A stretch of DNA of 64,000 bases. Source: Fusobacterium ulcerans ATCC 49185. Its GTDB lineage: Bacteria; Fusobacteriota; Fusobacteriia; Fusobacteriales; Fusobacteriaceae. This document shows positions 26,202 to 35,735 of the stretch, one piece after another; positions within the stretch are counted from its first letter, which is position 1, and the number at the start of each line of letters is the position of its first letter. Both the position numbers and the translations under genes were made by a program. A model generated the notes under the pieces. The model ran no database searches. It had not been told where the DNA came from and worked only from the letters and a program-made list of their open reading frames with translations. Location of the stretch: positions 496,001 through 560,000 of the forward strand of contig NZ_LR215979.1 of NCBI RefSeq assembly GCF_900683735.1. Direction: 5' to 3'.

Positions 26202-26248
26202 TTTGTAATGAATATAAATTAATAACGTTTTTAAATTAAGAGGTGTAT

Positions 26249-29236
26249 ATGTTAGATAAAATAGTAATAAGAGGTGCAAGGGAACATAATTTAAAAAATA
26301 TAGATATTGAAATTCCAAAGAATAAATTTGTAGTTATCACTGGAGTAAGTGGAAGTGGAAAATCTTCTCTTGCTTTTGATACTATTTATTCTGAAGGACA
26401 AAGAAGATATGTAGAAAGTCTTTCTGCTTATGCAAGACAATTTATTGGTCAGATGAGCAAACCAGAAGTAGATAGCATAGAGGGACTGGCTCCAGCTATA
26501 TCTATTGAGCAGAAAACTACTAACAGAAACCCTCGTTCTACAGTAGGAACTATTACAGAAGTATATGACTATATGAGACTCCTTTTTGCACATATAGGAA
26601 CAGCTCATTGTCCTATCTGTGGAAGGAAAGTTGAGAAGCAAAGTACAGAAGAGATAACAGAGGGAGCGATAGAGAGATTCCAGGAAGGAGATAAGATAAT
26701 AGTTTTAGCTCCAGTAGTAAAAGATAAAAAAGGTACACATAAAAATCTTTTTCTTAATCTTTTGAAAAAAGGATATGTAAGAGCAAGAGTAAATGGAACA
26801 ATTCTTTATTTAGAAGACGAGATAACACTTGATAAAAATCTTAAACATAATATAGAAGTGGTTGTTGATAGACTTGTTTTAAAGAAAAATGATAAAGAAT
26901 TTCAAAGCAGGCTGACACAATCAGTTGAAACTACTACAGAACTTTCAAATGGTAAAGTTATTTTAAATGTAAATAATCAGGATTTTGCATATAGTGAAAA
27001 TTTTGCCTGTCCTGAGCATGATGAAGTAAGTATACCTGATTTGAATCCAAGACTTTTTTCATTCAATGCACCATTTGGAGCCTGTCCTGAATGCAAAGGA
27101 ATAGGAAAAAATCTGGAAGTGGATGAAAATAAGCTGATAGATAATGATGAACTCTCTATTGTTGAGGGAGGAATGTATATACCAGGAGCTATGGCTAGAA
27201 AAGGATATAGCTGGGAAATATTTAAAGCAATGGCGAAACATCTGAAAATAGATATTAATAAGCCTATAAAAGATCTTTCAAAAAGAGATATGGAGATAAT
27301 ATTCCATGGAAGTGATACAAAATTTAAATTTGATTATGAAGGGGATGACTTCCAGTTTCATGGATATAAGCAGTATGAAGGGGCAGTAAAAAATCTGGAG
27401 AGAAGATATCACGAAACTTTTTCAGATGCAATGAAAGAAGAGATAGAAAATAAATATATGGTTGAAAGAATATGTAAAGTCTGCAATGGAAAGAGATTAA
27501 AACCAGAAGTCCTATCTGTCACTGTTGGAGATAAAAACATTATGGAGATATGTGAATTAAGTATAAAAGATTCACTTAAATTTTTCCTTGATTTGAAACT
27601 GACAAATAAACAGGAGTTTATAGCTAAAGAGATACTAAAAGAGATAAGAGAAAGACTTTCATTCATGATAAATGTGGGACTTGACTATTTAAATCTAGCT
27701 CGTGAAACAAAAACTCTTTCAGGAGGAGAAGCTCAAAGAATAAGACTTGCAACTCAAATAGGATCAGGTCTTACTGGAGTTCTTTATGTGCTTGATGAAC
27801 CAAGTATTGGACTTCATCAAAAAGATAATGACAAACTTCTTGCTACTTTAGGAAGACTTAAAGATCTAGGAAATACATTGATAGTAGTAGAACATGATGA
27901 AGATACTATGCTGCAGGCTGATGAAATATTGGATTTAGGACCAGGAGCAGGAGATTTTGGTGGAGAAATAGTTGCTTATGGAAGTCCTAAGGAAATAATG
28001 GAAAATGAAGAATCTATCACAGGTAAATATTTAAAAGGTGATTTGAAAATAGAGATACCTGAAAAAAGAAGAAAGTGGAAAAAATCTATAAAAATAATAG
28101 GAGCAAAGGGAAATAATCTGAAAAACATAGATGTTGAAATTCCTTTAGGAGTAATGACTGTAGTTACAGGAGTAAGTGGAAGCGGAAAGTCTACACTTAT
28201 TAATCATACTCTGTTCCCAGCACTTTTTAATAAGCTGAATAAAGGAAAACTTTACCCTTTGGAGTATAAAGAAATTAAAGGAATAGAGGAACTTGAAAAA
28301 GTAATAAATATTGACCAGAGCCCAATAGGAAGAACCCCAAGATCTAACCCAGCTACGTACACTAAGCTTTTTGACGATATAAGAACTATCTTTGCTGAAA
28401 CAAAAGATGCCAAATTACATGGATTTACAAAGGGAAGATTTTCTTTCAATGTAAAAGGTGGAAGATGTGAAGCATGTCAAGGAGCAGGAATAATTAAAAT
28501 AGAAATGAACTTCCTTCCAGATGTATATGTAGAATGTGAAGTATGTAAGGGAAAAAGATATAATAAAGAAACATTAGATGTTTATTATAAAGGAAAAAAT
28601 ATTTCTGATGTATTGAATATGAGTGTAAGAGAAGCTTATGAATTTTTTAAAGCTGTACCATCTCTTGAGAGAAAATTAAAAGTACTTATGGATGTAGGAC
28701 TTGACTATATAAAACTTGGACAGCCTGCAACTACTCTTTCAGGAGGAGAAGCTCAGAGGATAAAACTTGCAACTGAACTTTCTAAAATGACAAAGGGTAA
28801 AACTATCTATATTTTAGATGAACCTACTACTGGACTGCACTTTGAAGATATAAGAAAACTTTTGGAAGTGCTGGATAGACTGGTAGAGAAAGGGAATACA
28901 GTAGTTATTATAGAACATAACCTAGATGTTATCAAAACAGCAGATCACATAATAGATATAGGACCTGATGGAGGAGACAGAGGTGGAACTGTAGTAGCTT
29001 GTGGAACTCCAGAAGAAATATCTGATGTAGAAAAAAGCTATACTGCTGTGTACATAGACAGAATGTTAAAAGGTGCTGGAAGAAAAGAAAATAAGAAAAC
29101 TCAAAAGAAAAAAGCTAAAGTAGTTCCTGTATTTAACAAAACTATGCTAGAAGCTGCTGAAGAAGTACCTGTAATAGATTATGAGGAGAAACCTAAAAAA
29201 AGAGGAAGAAAAAAGAAAGAGGAGCTGGGGAAATAG
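26249..29236 (+). CDS. uvrA: Excinuclease ABC subunit A
   Basis: A 995-residue DNA-damage recognition ATPase of nucleotide excision repair. Both ABC units are present: Walker A GVSGSGKSSLAFDT near residue 32 and GVSGSGKSTLINHT near 640, and signature motifs LSGGEAQRIRLATQIGS and LSGGEAQRIKLATELS. Zinc-finger cysteines occur in FNAPFGACPECKGIG, CKVCNGKRLKPE, and RCEACQGAGIIKIEMNFLP. The protein exceeds the usual 940 residues by a Lys-rich tail of about 50 residues ending KKRGRKKKEELGK. Start: ATG 26249 after AAGAGGTG; the GTG at 26243 is less likely. ruvA starts directly after the stop. Confidence 0.97.
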   Translation: MLDKIVIRGAREHNLKNIDIEIPKNKFVVITGVSGSGKSSLAFDTIYSEGQRRYVESLSAYARQFIGQMSKPEVDSIEGLAPAISIEQKTTNRNPRSTVGTITEVYDYMRLLFAHIGTAHCPICGRKVEKQSTEEITEGAIERFQEGDKIIVLAPVVKDKKGTHKNLFLNLLKKGYVRARVNGTILYLEDEITLDKNLKHNIEVVVDRLVLKKNDKEFQSRLTQSVETTTELSNGKVILNVNNQDFAYSENFACPEHDEVSIPDLNPRLFSFNAPFGACPECKGIGKNLEVDENKLIDNDELSIVEGGMYIPGAMARKGYSWEIFKAMAKHLKIDINKPIKDLSKRDMEIIFHGSDTKFKFDYEGDDFQFHGYKQYEGAVKNLERRYHETFSDAMKEEIENKYMVERICKVCNGKRLKPEVLSVTVGDKNIMEICELSIKDSLKFFLDLKLTNKQEFIAKEILKEIRERLSFMINVGLDYLNLARETKTLSGGEAQRIRLATQIGSGLTGVLYVLDEPSIGLHQKDNDKLLATLGRLKDLGNTLIVVEHDEDTMLQADEILDLGPGAGDFGGEIVAYGSPKEIMENEESITGKYLKGDLKIEIPEKRRKWKKSIKIIGAKGNNLKNIDVEIPLGVMTVVTGVSGSGKSTLINHTLFPALFNKLNKGKLYPLEYKEIKGIEELEKVINIDQSPIGRTPRSNPATYTKLFDDIRTIFAETKDAKLHGFTKGRFSFNVKGGRCEACQGAGIIKIEMNFLPDVYVECEVCKGKRYNKETLDVYYKGKNISDVLNMSVREAYEFFKAVPSLERKLKVLMDVGLDYIKLGQPATTLSGGEAQRIKLATELSKMTKGKTIYILDEPTTGLHFEDIRKLLEVLDRLVEKGNTVVIIEHNLDVIKTADHIIDIGPDGGDRGGTVVACGTPEEISDVEKSYTAVYIDRMLKGAGRKENKKTQKKKAKVVPVFNKTMLEAAEEVPVIDYEEKPKKRGRKKKEELGK

Positions 29237-29833
29237 ATGTATGAATATTTGAGAGGAAAAGTTGAATATAAGAAACCAGATTATCTGGCATTAGATGTAA
29301 ATGGAGTTGGATATAAAGTAAATATATCTTTAAGAACATATGATTTTATTAGTGTTGGAGAAGAAGTGAAACTATATATCTATAACTACATCAAAGAAGA
29401 TGCTTTTAAACTCATAGGTTTCTTGGAAGAAAGAGAGAGGAATCTTTTCGAAATGCTTCTTGGAGTAAAAGGAATAGGAGTATCTCTGGCTCTTTCAGTA
29501 ATGTCTACTTTTGATATAGATACAATCAGAGATCTGGTAGCAACAGATGACTATACTAATCTCAAAAGAGTTCCTAAGTTGGGAGAAAAGAAATCTCAAC
29601 AGTTAATTTTAGATTTAAAAAGTAAATTAAAAACATTAGATGCTCTTTCTATAGATACAAGAAATGATGATGCAGCAAAACATCTCATGATAGAAGAGGA
29701 ACTTATTTCTGCTCTGGAAGGATTGGGATACAGTAAAAAAGAGATAAATGCTCTTATCACTAGAGATGAACTTAAAAGTTTCAAAACTATTGAAGAGGCT
29801 ATAAAAGGAGTGCTGAAAAAGGTTAATTACTAA
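29237..29833 (+). CDS. ruvA: Holliday junction branch migration protein RuvA
   Basis: A 198-residue protein that binds four-way DNA junctions as a tetramer and recruits RuvB. Domain I is MYEYLRGKVEYKKPDYLALDVNGVGYKV; two helix-hairpin-helix elements follow near residues 70 and 110 (LLGVKGIGVSLALSVMS, LKRVPKLGEKKSQQLILDLK); the C-terminal domain III ends EEAIKGVLKKVNY. The ATG touches the uvrA stop codon, so repair genes are translationally linked. ruvB is not in the window. Confidence 0.95.
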   Translation: MYEYLRGKVEYKKPDYLALDVNGVGYKVNISLRTYDFISVGEEVKLYIYNYIKEDAFKLIGFLEERERNLFEMLLGVKGIGVSLALSVMSTFDIDTIRDLVATDDYTNLKRVPKLGEKKSQQLILDLKSKLKTLDALSIDTRNDDAAKHLMIEEELISALEGLGYSKKEINALITRDELKSFKTIEEAIKGVLKKVNY

Positions 29834-29851
29834 ATTTAGGAGGTATGAATT

Positions 29852-30343
29852 ATGGAATATAAAGAACTATTTGAAACAGGAATGACATTTGATACATTTT
29901 TTAATATAGCAAGTGCATCTGAAAAAGAGAAAATCAAAGAAATAGCTTCAGTAGTAAAAATAACAGATGAGTATATTGAAAGAATCAAGAAAATAGATAA
30001 AAAATATAATTTTCTATTAAGTGCTGAATCATGGTGTCCATATGTTCGTGCAACAGTGCCAGTGCTTATGAAAATGATAGAGTTAAATCCTAATATAAAG
30101 ATGAGTATAATAACAGAAGGAAGAGGATTTAAATTCCTAAGAGAGAAATTAGGAATACCAGAAGAGAAATATGTAGTACCTACTTTAGCTATACTTGATG
30201 AGAATTTTAATTTTGCTGCTAGATATATAGGAAGACCAAGTAAATATAGGAATATAGGATTTGAAAATGTAAGCAGTGAATATTTTAAAGGACATCGTTC
30301 TGATGATATTGTAGAAGAAATATTGGATAGAATGGGTTACTAA
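29852..30343 (+). CDS. Thioredoxin-like protein
   Basis: A 163-residue cytoplasmic protein of thioredoxin fold (Thioredoxin_9-like). The stretch FLLSAESWCPYVRATVPVL replaces the usual WCGPC: only one Cys (about residue 65) with an Arg where the second Cys would be, so it is unlikely to work as a classic disulfide reductase. The cis-Pro region is KYVVPTLAILDENFN. The ribosome site TAGGAGG lies before the ATG, 18 bases after ruvA. A role in redox sensing or as a thiol-transfer protein is possible, not shown. Confidence 0.8.
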   Translation: MEYKELFETGMTFDTFFNIASASEKEKIKEIASVVKITDEYIERIKKIDKKYNFLLSAESWCPYVRATVPVLMKMIELNPNIKMSIITEGRGFKFLREKLGIPEEKYVVPTLAILDENFNFAARYIGRPSKYRNIGFENVSSEYFKGHRSDDIVEEILDRMGY

Positions 30344-30365
30344 AAATTAAATATTGAAAATGGAG

Positions 30366-30398
30366 AAGGAATCTTAAATAATTAGGGTTCCTTTTTTT
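30366..30398 (+). terminator. Terminator after the thioredoxin-like gene
   Basis: AAGGAATC pairs with GGTTCCTT (one T-G pair) and is followed by a T-run. It separates the uvrA-ruvA operon from the polysaccharide leader. Confidence 0.75.
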
Positions 30399-30818
30399 AT
30401 GCCTAAAAATAAATTTAAAGTGTATATAAAAATAAGAAATGGTATATTTCTAGAAAAATAAAAAATTTTAAAAGAGAAAATATATAGTCTTTTTTTGATG
30501 AAAGACAATAAGAGAATAAATCTCATATAAATCAAGATATTTTAATTAATGTAATTAAGTTAAATAAAAGAAAAGAATAAAGAATATATGAAAAAGTAGC
30601 TATGTGAATTAAAAACTATTATATAAAGAAAAAATAAAAATAAGAAAGAAAAAGATAAGAAAAGAGAAATATAAAAAAACAAATAAAGTATGATGAAATA
30701 TATAAAAAACAGATAATTGAAATATAAAAAAAGAAAAAAATTATATCAGAGGGGAAAAGTAAAAAAGTTCTAAAATAGAGAGGTAAAAAATGACTCCTTA
30801 AAAAATAAGGGTTCAAGT

Positions 30819-30850
30819 GATGTGAAAGTTCGCCTTATTACAATAAAGCG
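30819..30850 (+). repeat. Leader hairpin, copy 1
   Basis: GATGTGAAAGTTCGCC... is a near copy of the sequence at 31009-31042, matching at most positions. Bases 30831-30850 fold as CGC-TTAT / ATAA-GCG, but without a T-run, so this copy would not terminate. Confidence 0.5.
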
Positions 30851-31008
30851 CCCTGTAGAAATCTCTTCAAGAAAATTTCTTTTGAAACTTTTTAGAATTA
30901 TAGAATAGTATAGTGAAATAATACTACTAAAATAGAATATTGTCAATACCAAAAAAAGTCATAAGTTGATATTTTTAAGAAATGTTAAAACGACTTTGCT
31001 GAGTTTTG

Positions 31009-31042
31009 GATGTGTAAAAGTTCTCATTATTGTAATAATGCG
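31009..31042 (+). repeat. Leader hairpin, copy 2
   Basis: This is the second copy of the leader element (GATGTG-t-AAAAGTTC...TTATT...AATAA-t-GCG). It differs in having longer arms and is the core of the terminator at 31016-31051. Confidence 0.5.
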
Positions 31043-31051
31043 AACTTTTTT
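31016..31051 (+). terminator. Intrinsic terminator inside the polysaccharide leader
   Basis: AAAAGTTC-t-CATTATT-GT-AATAATG-c-GAACTTTT with a following T-run: 15 pairs interrupted by a single T/C mismatch. It precedes the first polysaccharide gene by 290 bases on the same strand, so full-length transcripts must either read through or start after it. Confidence 0.8.
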
Positions 31052-31340
31052 CAATTTTATGAAAGTAGTAATTTTTACAAAACTTTAAAATTGATATTTA
31101 ATTTTGAAAGCTGGAAAAAATATGAGAGTTAAGTTTTGGAAAAGAGTGAAAAAAAAGAGGTAGAAGTCAGACAATATAAGTTGAAATCTATCTATTTCAA
31201 ATAATACTATTAATTGTATATTTAAAATTAAAAATATTACAAAATATATAAAATTAAGAAAATAAAAAAGAGAAATATATAAAATGAAAAAATATAAAAA
31301 AAGAAACATCTTAAAATAAAAGTCAAGGAGCAAGGGGAAA

Positions 31341-32702
31341 GTGAAAAGACAGAGTTCAAAGATTTTAATGATAGTATTACAATTCATATTCTATTTTTTA
31401 ATAAATAAAATATTTAAAGTTCCAGATAGAATTATGTACAACACTTTCTTTATCTATCTTGCATTAAATCTTACTAAGAATATGTATTCCTTTAAAACTA
31501 TACTTATATGGGAAGAACTGAAAAAACAACTTTTTGTTCATACAGAATATCTCATAGTAATGCTGATAAATGATGCAGCATTCTGGGGAAGTAAGTATAT
31601 ACCAGTTCATCTGATAGTGGGAATAACATTTACCTTCTTTAACTTAATCATAATAAAAATTATAAGAAATATATTTAGAAAATCATTGGAAAAAAGGCTT
31701 CTTATTATAGGAGTAGGAAATACAGCTAGAGAATTAACTCATGTAATAAAAGAAAATAATTTTACAATGTACAACTTACTGGGATATATATCAGCTAATT
31801 CTTTAGAGGGAGTTAATCAAAGTATAAGAGTAGAAGAAGAAAAGATACTTGGAAACTGCAGTGATATAGAAAGAGTAATAGAAGAGAATAATATAAATGA
31901 AGTAATAATAGCACTGCCATTAGCAGATAACAAGCAGATGTCAGAGATAATAAATAGATTGGATGGAAAAGTAAATAAGATAAAATTCACACCAGAATTA
32001 AATGGAACATATACTTTTAATTCAAATATAGAAGACTATGATGGAATAATGCTTGTATCTTCATACAATGGAATGAATAGAAGAACAAATAAATTTCTAA
32101 AAAGAAGCTTTGATATAGCTACAGGAATAGCTGGATGCATAGTGCTAGGAATACTTTATCTGATATATGCTCCAAAGATAAAAAAGGATGGTGGAAAAGC
32201 AATGTTTTTTCACACAAGAATAGGTCAGTATTTAAAAACTTTTAAAATGTATAAGTTTAGAACTATGTATGCAGATGCAGAGAAAAGGCTAGAAGAGATG
32301 TTGTCTAAAGATGAAAAACTCAAAGAAGAATATTATAAGAATTTTAAACTTAAAGATGATCCAAGAATAACAGAGGTAGGAAAATTTTTAAGAAAGACAT
32401 CATTAGATGAATTTCCACAATTTATAAATGTAATAAAGGGAGAAATGTCATTTGTGGGTCCAAGACCAGTAGTACAAAAAGAAGTAGATTTATATTATGG
32501 AGAAGAAAATAGTAAAAAAATATTTGCAGTAAAACCAGGAATAACAGGAATGTGGCAGGCAAATGGAAGGTCAGATGTAGAGAACTATGATGAAAGAATA
32601 GCATTGGATCTCTACTATATAAGAAACTGGTCATTGTGGCTGGACATAATAATAACAGTGAAAACAATAAAGAATGTTATCGGAAAAAAGGGGGCATATT
32701 GA
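31341..32702 (+). CDS. Initiating sugar-phosphate transferase (WbaP-like)
   Basis: A 453-residue membrane enzyme that transfers a sugar phosphate to undecaprenyl phosphate, the first step of repeat-unit assembly. The N-terminal half has four membrane helices and a CoA-binding-like middle (RLLIIGVGNTARELTHVIKE). The C-terminal 200 residues are the bacterial sugar transferase domain: KRSFDIATGIAGCIVLG, then KFRTMYADAEKRLEEML, FLRKTSLDEFPQFINV, SFVGPRPV and KPGITGMWQANGRS. WbaP types use galactose-1-phosphate, but the sugar is not proven here. The start is GTG after AAGGGGAAA. The stop overlaps the next gene in TGATG. Confidence 0.92.
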   Translation: MKRQSSKILMIVLQFIFYFLINKIFKVPDRIMYNTFFIYLALNLTKNMYSFKTILIWEELKKQLFVHTEYLIVMLINDAAFWGSKYIPVHLIVGITFTFFNLIIIKIIRNIFRKSLEKRLLIIGVGNTARELTHVIKENNFTMYNLLGYISANSLEGVNQSIRVEEEKILGNCSDIERVIEENNINEVIIALPLADNKQMSEIINRLDGKVNKIKFTPELNGTYTFNSNIEDYDGIMLVSSYNGMNRRTNKFLKRSFDIATGIAGCIVLGILYLIYAPKIKKDGGKAMFFHTRIGQYLKTFKMYKFRTMYADAEKRLEEMLSKDEKLKEEYYKNFKLKDDPRITEVGKFLRKTSLDEFPQFINVIKGEMSFVGPRPVVQKEVDLYYGEENSKKIFAVKPGITGMWQANGRSDVENYDERIALDLYYIRNWSLWLDIIITVKTIKNVIGKKGAY

Positions 32703-33532
32703 TGGAGAAAACAAAAGTATCAGTTTTGATGTCAATATACTCTAAAGAAAAAGCTGAGTATTTTAGAAAAAGTTTGAATAGTATATTGGAGCAAACTTAT
32801 TTGCCAGATGAAATAGTTTTGGTAAAAGATGGGCCTTTAACAGAGGAATTAGAACAAGTAATAAAAGAGTATAAAAATAAGATAAACATGAAAACAGTTC
32901 CTTTAGAAAAAAATAAAGGATTAGGACTAGCATTAAGAGAAGGAGTACTAAATTGTTCAAATGAAATAATAATAAGAATGGATACAGATGATATTATGCA
33001 TCCTAAGAAAATATTTGAACAAGTAAAAATTTTTACTGAAAAAAAAGATTTAATCTTAGTTGGAACTAATGGATATGATTTTGATAAAGATAAAAATGAT
33101 ATTATTTCAGAAAGAATTTTACCTGAAAAGAATGAAGAAATTTTAAAATTTTCAAAAAGAAGATGTCCATTTATACATGCAGGAATAGGTTTTAAAAAAA
33201 GTTATGTAATAAAAGCAGGAAATTATCATGATTGTTTTTGGTTTGAAGATTATGATTTATTTTTAAGAATGTTGAAGTTAGGCAAAGGATATAATATTCA
33301 AGAAAATTTACTTTACATAAGGAGTAATTTGGATGTTTATGACAGAAGAGGAGGGATTTCATATATCAAAAATGAAATAAAAGCTTTAACAAAGTTTTAT
33401 AAAGAAGGATATATGAATACTTATTATTATCTAACAAATATTGTAATTAGATCAGGGGTAAGAATTTGTGGAAATAGGCTAAGAAAAATAATTTATAAAA
33501 ACTTTCTAAGAAAAGAGTTAAAAAAGAGGTGA
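32702..33532 (+). CDS. Glycosyltransferase family 2
   Basis: A 276-residue GT-A fold transferase that adds a sugar to the growing lipid-linked unit on the cytoplasmic side. Motifs: VSVLMSIYSKEKAEYFRKS at the start, EIVLVKDGPLTEEL, the metal-binding DxD in IIIRMDTDDIMHPKK near residue 95, and FEDYDLFLRML near 190. The ATG at 32702 overlaps the stop of the transferase gene before it (TGATG); a longer frame starting at 32636 lies inside that gene. Donor and acceptor are unknown. Confidence 0.92.
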   Translation: MEKTKVSVLMSIYSKEKAEYFRKSLNSILEQTYLPDEIVLVKDGPLTEELEQVIKEYKNKINMKTVPLEKNKGLGLALREGVLNCSNEIIIRMDTDDIMHPKKIFEQVKIFTEKKDLILVGTNGYDFDKDKNDIISERILPEKNEEILKFSKRRCPFIHAGIGFKKSYVIKAGNYHDCFWFEDYDLFLRMLKLGKGYNIQENLLYIRSNLDVYDRRGGISYIKNEIKALTKFYKEGYMNTYYYLTNIVIRSGVRICGNRLRKIIYKNFLRKELKKR

Positions 33533-33534
33533 AA

Positions 33535-34707
33535 ATGAAAGAAATTTTATTTATAACGAATAGATTAAAAAAAGATAATAAAAGTGGAGGTTATTTAGGA
33601 TCTAAAAGAAATTTAGAAAATATAGTAACTATTTTTGGAAAAGAAAAAGTTGATATCTATGATGTTATATCTAAAAATATTTTTTCAAGAATTGTGAGTA
33701 TAACTTTTTTTAATAGATTAGAATCCAGTTCATTAATTATAGAAAATAAAATAATTAAGAAAATAGAAATAGAAAATTATAATATTATTTTTTTAGATAA
33801 TAGTGGATTTGGTTATTTAGCAGAAAAAATTAAAAAAAAATTTCCTGAAAAGAAAATAATAATATTTTGCCATGATATTAATTATTGCTTTTTCTCTTCT
33901 ATACTTATTGAATATAAAAAAGATAAATTTAATTTAAAAAGCTTTTTTAGAATATTAAAAGCTAAAAAAGAAATCTTTAATGCAAAAATAAATGAAAATA
34001 AATCTTTTAAAAATTCAGATAAGATTATAACTCTTAATAGCAGAGATACAAAATTATTAGAAAAAGAGTATGGGTATAAATCTAATGCAGAGATAGAAGT
34101 AACTTTACCTATACCTAAAATAGAAAAAGAATTAAAGAAATTATTTAATTCAGTAGAATTTAATTTACTTTTTGTGGGAACAGCAAGTTTAAAACCTAAT
34201 TTAAATGGAGTAGAATTTTTTATAAAAAATGTTTTAGAAGGAGTAGAAGCAGATTTATATATTGTAGGCAAGGGAATGGAAAAATATAAAGAAAAATTTG
34301 AAAAATTAAATAAAAAAGTAAAAGTTATTGGAACAGTTGAAAATTTAGATAATTACTATTTAGATGCTGATGCAGTAATAGCTCCTATTTTTGCTGGAGG
34401 AGGGATGAAAGTAAAAACTGGAGAAGCGCTATCTTATGGAAAAACTATCTTTGGAACTATAGAATCCTTTCAAGGTTATGAAATGGATTATGACAAAGTT
34501 GGCGGTATTTGTAATTCTTCAAAAGAATTTATAGAAAAAATAAATAATTATATAAAATATTGGAAAAATAATGGAATGCCTAAAATAAATAAATATACAA
34601 ATGAAATTTTTATAGAAAAATATAGCTATAATTCTTCAATAAAAAAATTTAAAAAATTATTTGAAGAACTAGAAGTGAAAGGAAATACAAATGATAATAC
34701 GATCTAA
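33535..34707 (+). CDS. Glycosyltransferase (GT4-like)
   Basis: A 390-residue GT-B fold protein. The N-terminal domain starts [22 protein letters not shown]; the C-terminal nucleotide-sugar half has [19 protein letters not shown] near residue 210, [20 protein letters not shown] near 280 and [11 protein letters not shown], the usual layout of family GT4 (Glycos_transf_1). I use the ATG at 33535 after GAGGTG; an overlapping GTG two codons earlier is possible. Its 3' end overlaps hddA by 17 bases. The sugar it transfers is unknown. Confidence 0.85.
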   Translation: MKEILFITNRLKKDNKSGGYLGSKRNLENIVTIFGKEKVDIYDVISKNIFSRIVSITFFNRLESSSLIIENKIIKKIEIENYNIIFLDNSGFGYLAEKIKKKFPEKKIIIFCHDINYCFFSSILIEYKKDKFNLKSFFRILKAKKEIFNAKINENKSFKNSDKIITLNSRDTKLLEKEYGYKSNAEIEVTLPIPKIEKELKKLFNSVEFNLLFVGTASLKPNLNGVEFFIKNVLEGVEADLYIVGKGMEKYKEKFEKLNKKVKVIGTVENLDNYYLDADAVIAPIFAGGGMKVKTGEALSYGKTIFGTIESFQGYEMDYDKVGGICNSSKEFIEKINNYIKYWKNNGMPKINKYTNEIFIEKYSYNSSIKKFKKLFEELEVKGNTNDNTI

Positions 34708-35722
34708 AGCACCTTTAAGATTAGGACTTGCTGGAGGAGGAACAGATGTATCTCCATATTGTGATGAATATGGAGGAGTTGTGCTTAATGTTACAGTAGA
34801 TATGTATGCCTATTGTACTATTGAGCCTACTGCTGATAATAGGATAATTTTTAATTCAGCTGATAGACATGAAATATTTGAAGGAGAGAGTAAGGATTAT
34901 TTAGAAATAGATAATAATCTTTTGCTTCATAAAGGAGTCTATAATAAAATCGTTAAAAGGTACAATGATGGGAAACCATTATCTTTTAAAATGACAACTT
35001 ATTCAGATGCTCCAGCAGGTTCAGGTTTAGGCTCTTCTTCAACAATGGTAGTAGCTATAATAAAAGCATATATGGAATGGTTAAATTTACCATTAGGGGA
35101 ATATGATATAGCTAATTTGGCATATGAGATAGAAAGAATAGATTTGAATTTAAGTGGAGGGAAACAAGACCAATTTTCTGCTACATTTGGTGGATTTAAC
35201 TTTATGGAATTTTATTCAGAAAATAGAGTGATAGTAAATCCATTAAGATTGAAAAAATGGATAAAAAATGAGATAGAAAGTTCACTTATTCTATATTATA
35301 CAGGAACTTCAAGAGAATCTGCAAAAATAATTGATGAGCAAATCAAAAATGTAAAAGAAAAGTCTGAAAAAAGTTTAGAAGGAATGCATGAATTAAAGGA
35401 ATCAGCCATTGAGATGAAAAATGCAATTTTAAGAGGTGACTTCAAAAGGTTTGCTGAGTGTCTAAAAAATGGATGGATATCTAAAAAGAAAATGTCAAAT
35501 GCAATTTCTAATAATTTTATAAATGAAACTTATGATTTTATAATGAATAATGGTGGAAAAGCAGCTAAAGTATCAGGAGCAGGTGGAGGGGGTTTTATGA
35601 TGATACTTTGTGATCCAAAAGAAAGATATGCTCTAATAGAAAAATTAAGAAGAAAAGAAGGGAAAGTTATATTGGCACAATTTTCAGAAAAAGGGGCACA
35701 GGCTTGGACTTTATATGAATAA
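34691..35722 (+). CDS. hddA: D-glycero-alpha-D-manno-heptose-7-phosphate kinase
   Basis: A 343-residue GHMP-family kinase that phosphorylates heptose 7-phosphate at C1 in GDP-heptose synthesis. The three GHMP motifs are clear: [16 protein letters not shown] near residue 8, [17 protein letters not shown] near 100, and [15 protein letters not shown] near 295. The pair with gmhA and hddC directly downstream makes heptose kinase the best choice over fucose or mannose kinases of the same family. The ATG at 34691 overlaps the preceding gene. Confidence 0.88.
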   Translation: MIIRSKAPLRLGLAGGGTDVSPYCDEYGGVVLNVTVDMYAYCTIEPTADNRIIFNSADRHEIFEGESKDYLEIDNNLLLHKGVYNKIVKRYNDGKPLSFKMTTYSDAPAGSGLGSSSTMVVAIIKAYMEWLNLPLGEYDIANLAYEIERIDLNLSGGKQDQFSATFGGFNFMEFYSENRVIVNPLRLKKWIKNEIESSLILYYTGTSRESAKIIDEQIKNVKEKSEKSLEGMHELKESAIEMKNAILRGDFKRFAECLKNGWISKKKMSNAISNNFINETYDFIMNNGGKAAKVSGAGGGGFMMILCDPKERYALIEKLRRKEGKVILAQFSEKGAQAWTLYE

Positions 35723-35735
35723 GAGGTGTATAAAA

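Larger units (their letters stand above)
30399..31340 (+). promoter_or_regulatory. Non-coding leader of the polysaccharide locus
   Basis: About 940 bases without a credible gene. The first 380 are an A/purine-rich tract; open frames on the opposite strand here are low-complexity Phe/Ser/Leu shadows. A weak promoter may exist at TTGAAA near 30717 with TTATAT 18 bases downstream. From 30790 the strand becomes structured: a tiny frame ATG-ACT-CCT-TAA after GAGAGG, competing stems CCTTA/TAAGG and AATAAGG/CCTTATT, a first hairpin (30831-30850), and a second hairpin that is a strong intrinsic terminator (31016-31051), still 290 bases ahead of the first gene. Such a leader fits control by antitermination. 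Confidence 0.5.

Noticed and set aside
30619-31387. Minus-strand open frames in the A-rich leader
   Set aside because: They are low-complexity Phe/Leu/Ser/Tyr chains caused by A-rich sequence on the plus strand, without ribosome sites or family resemblance.
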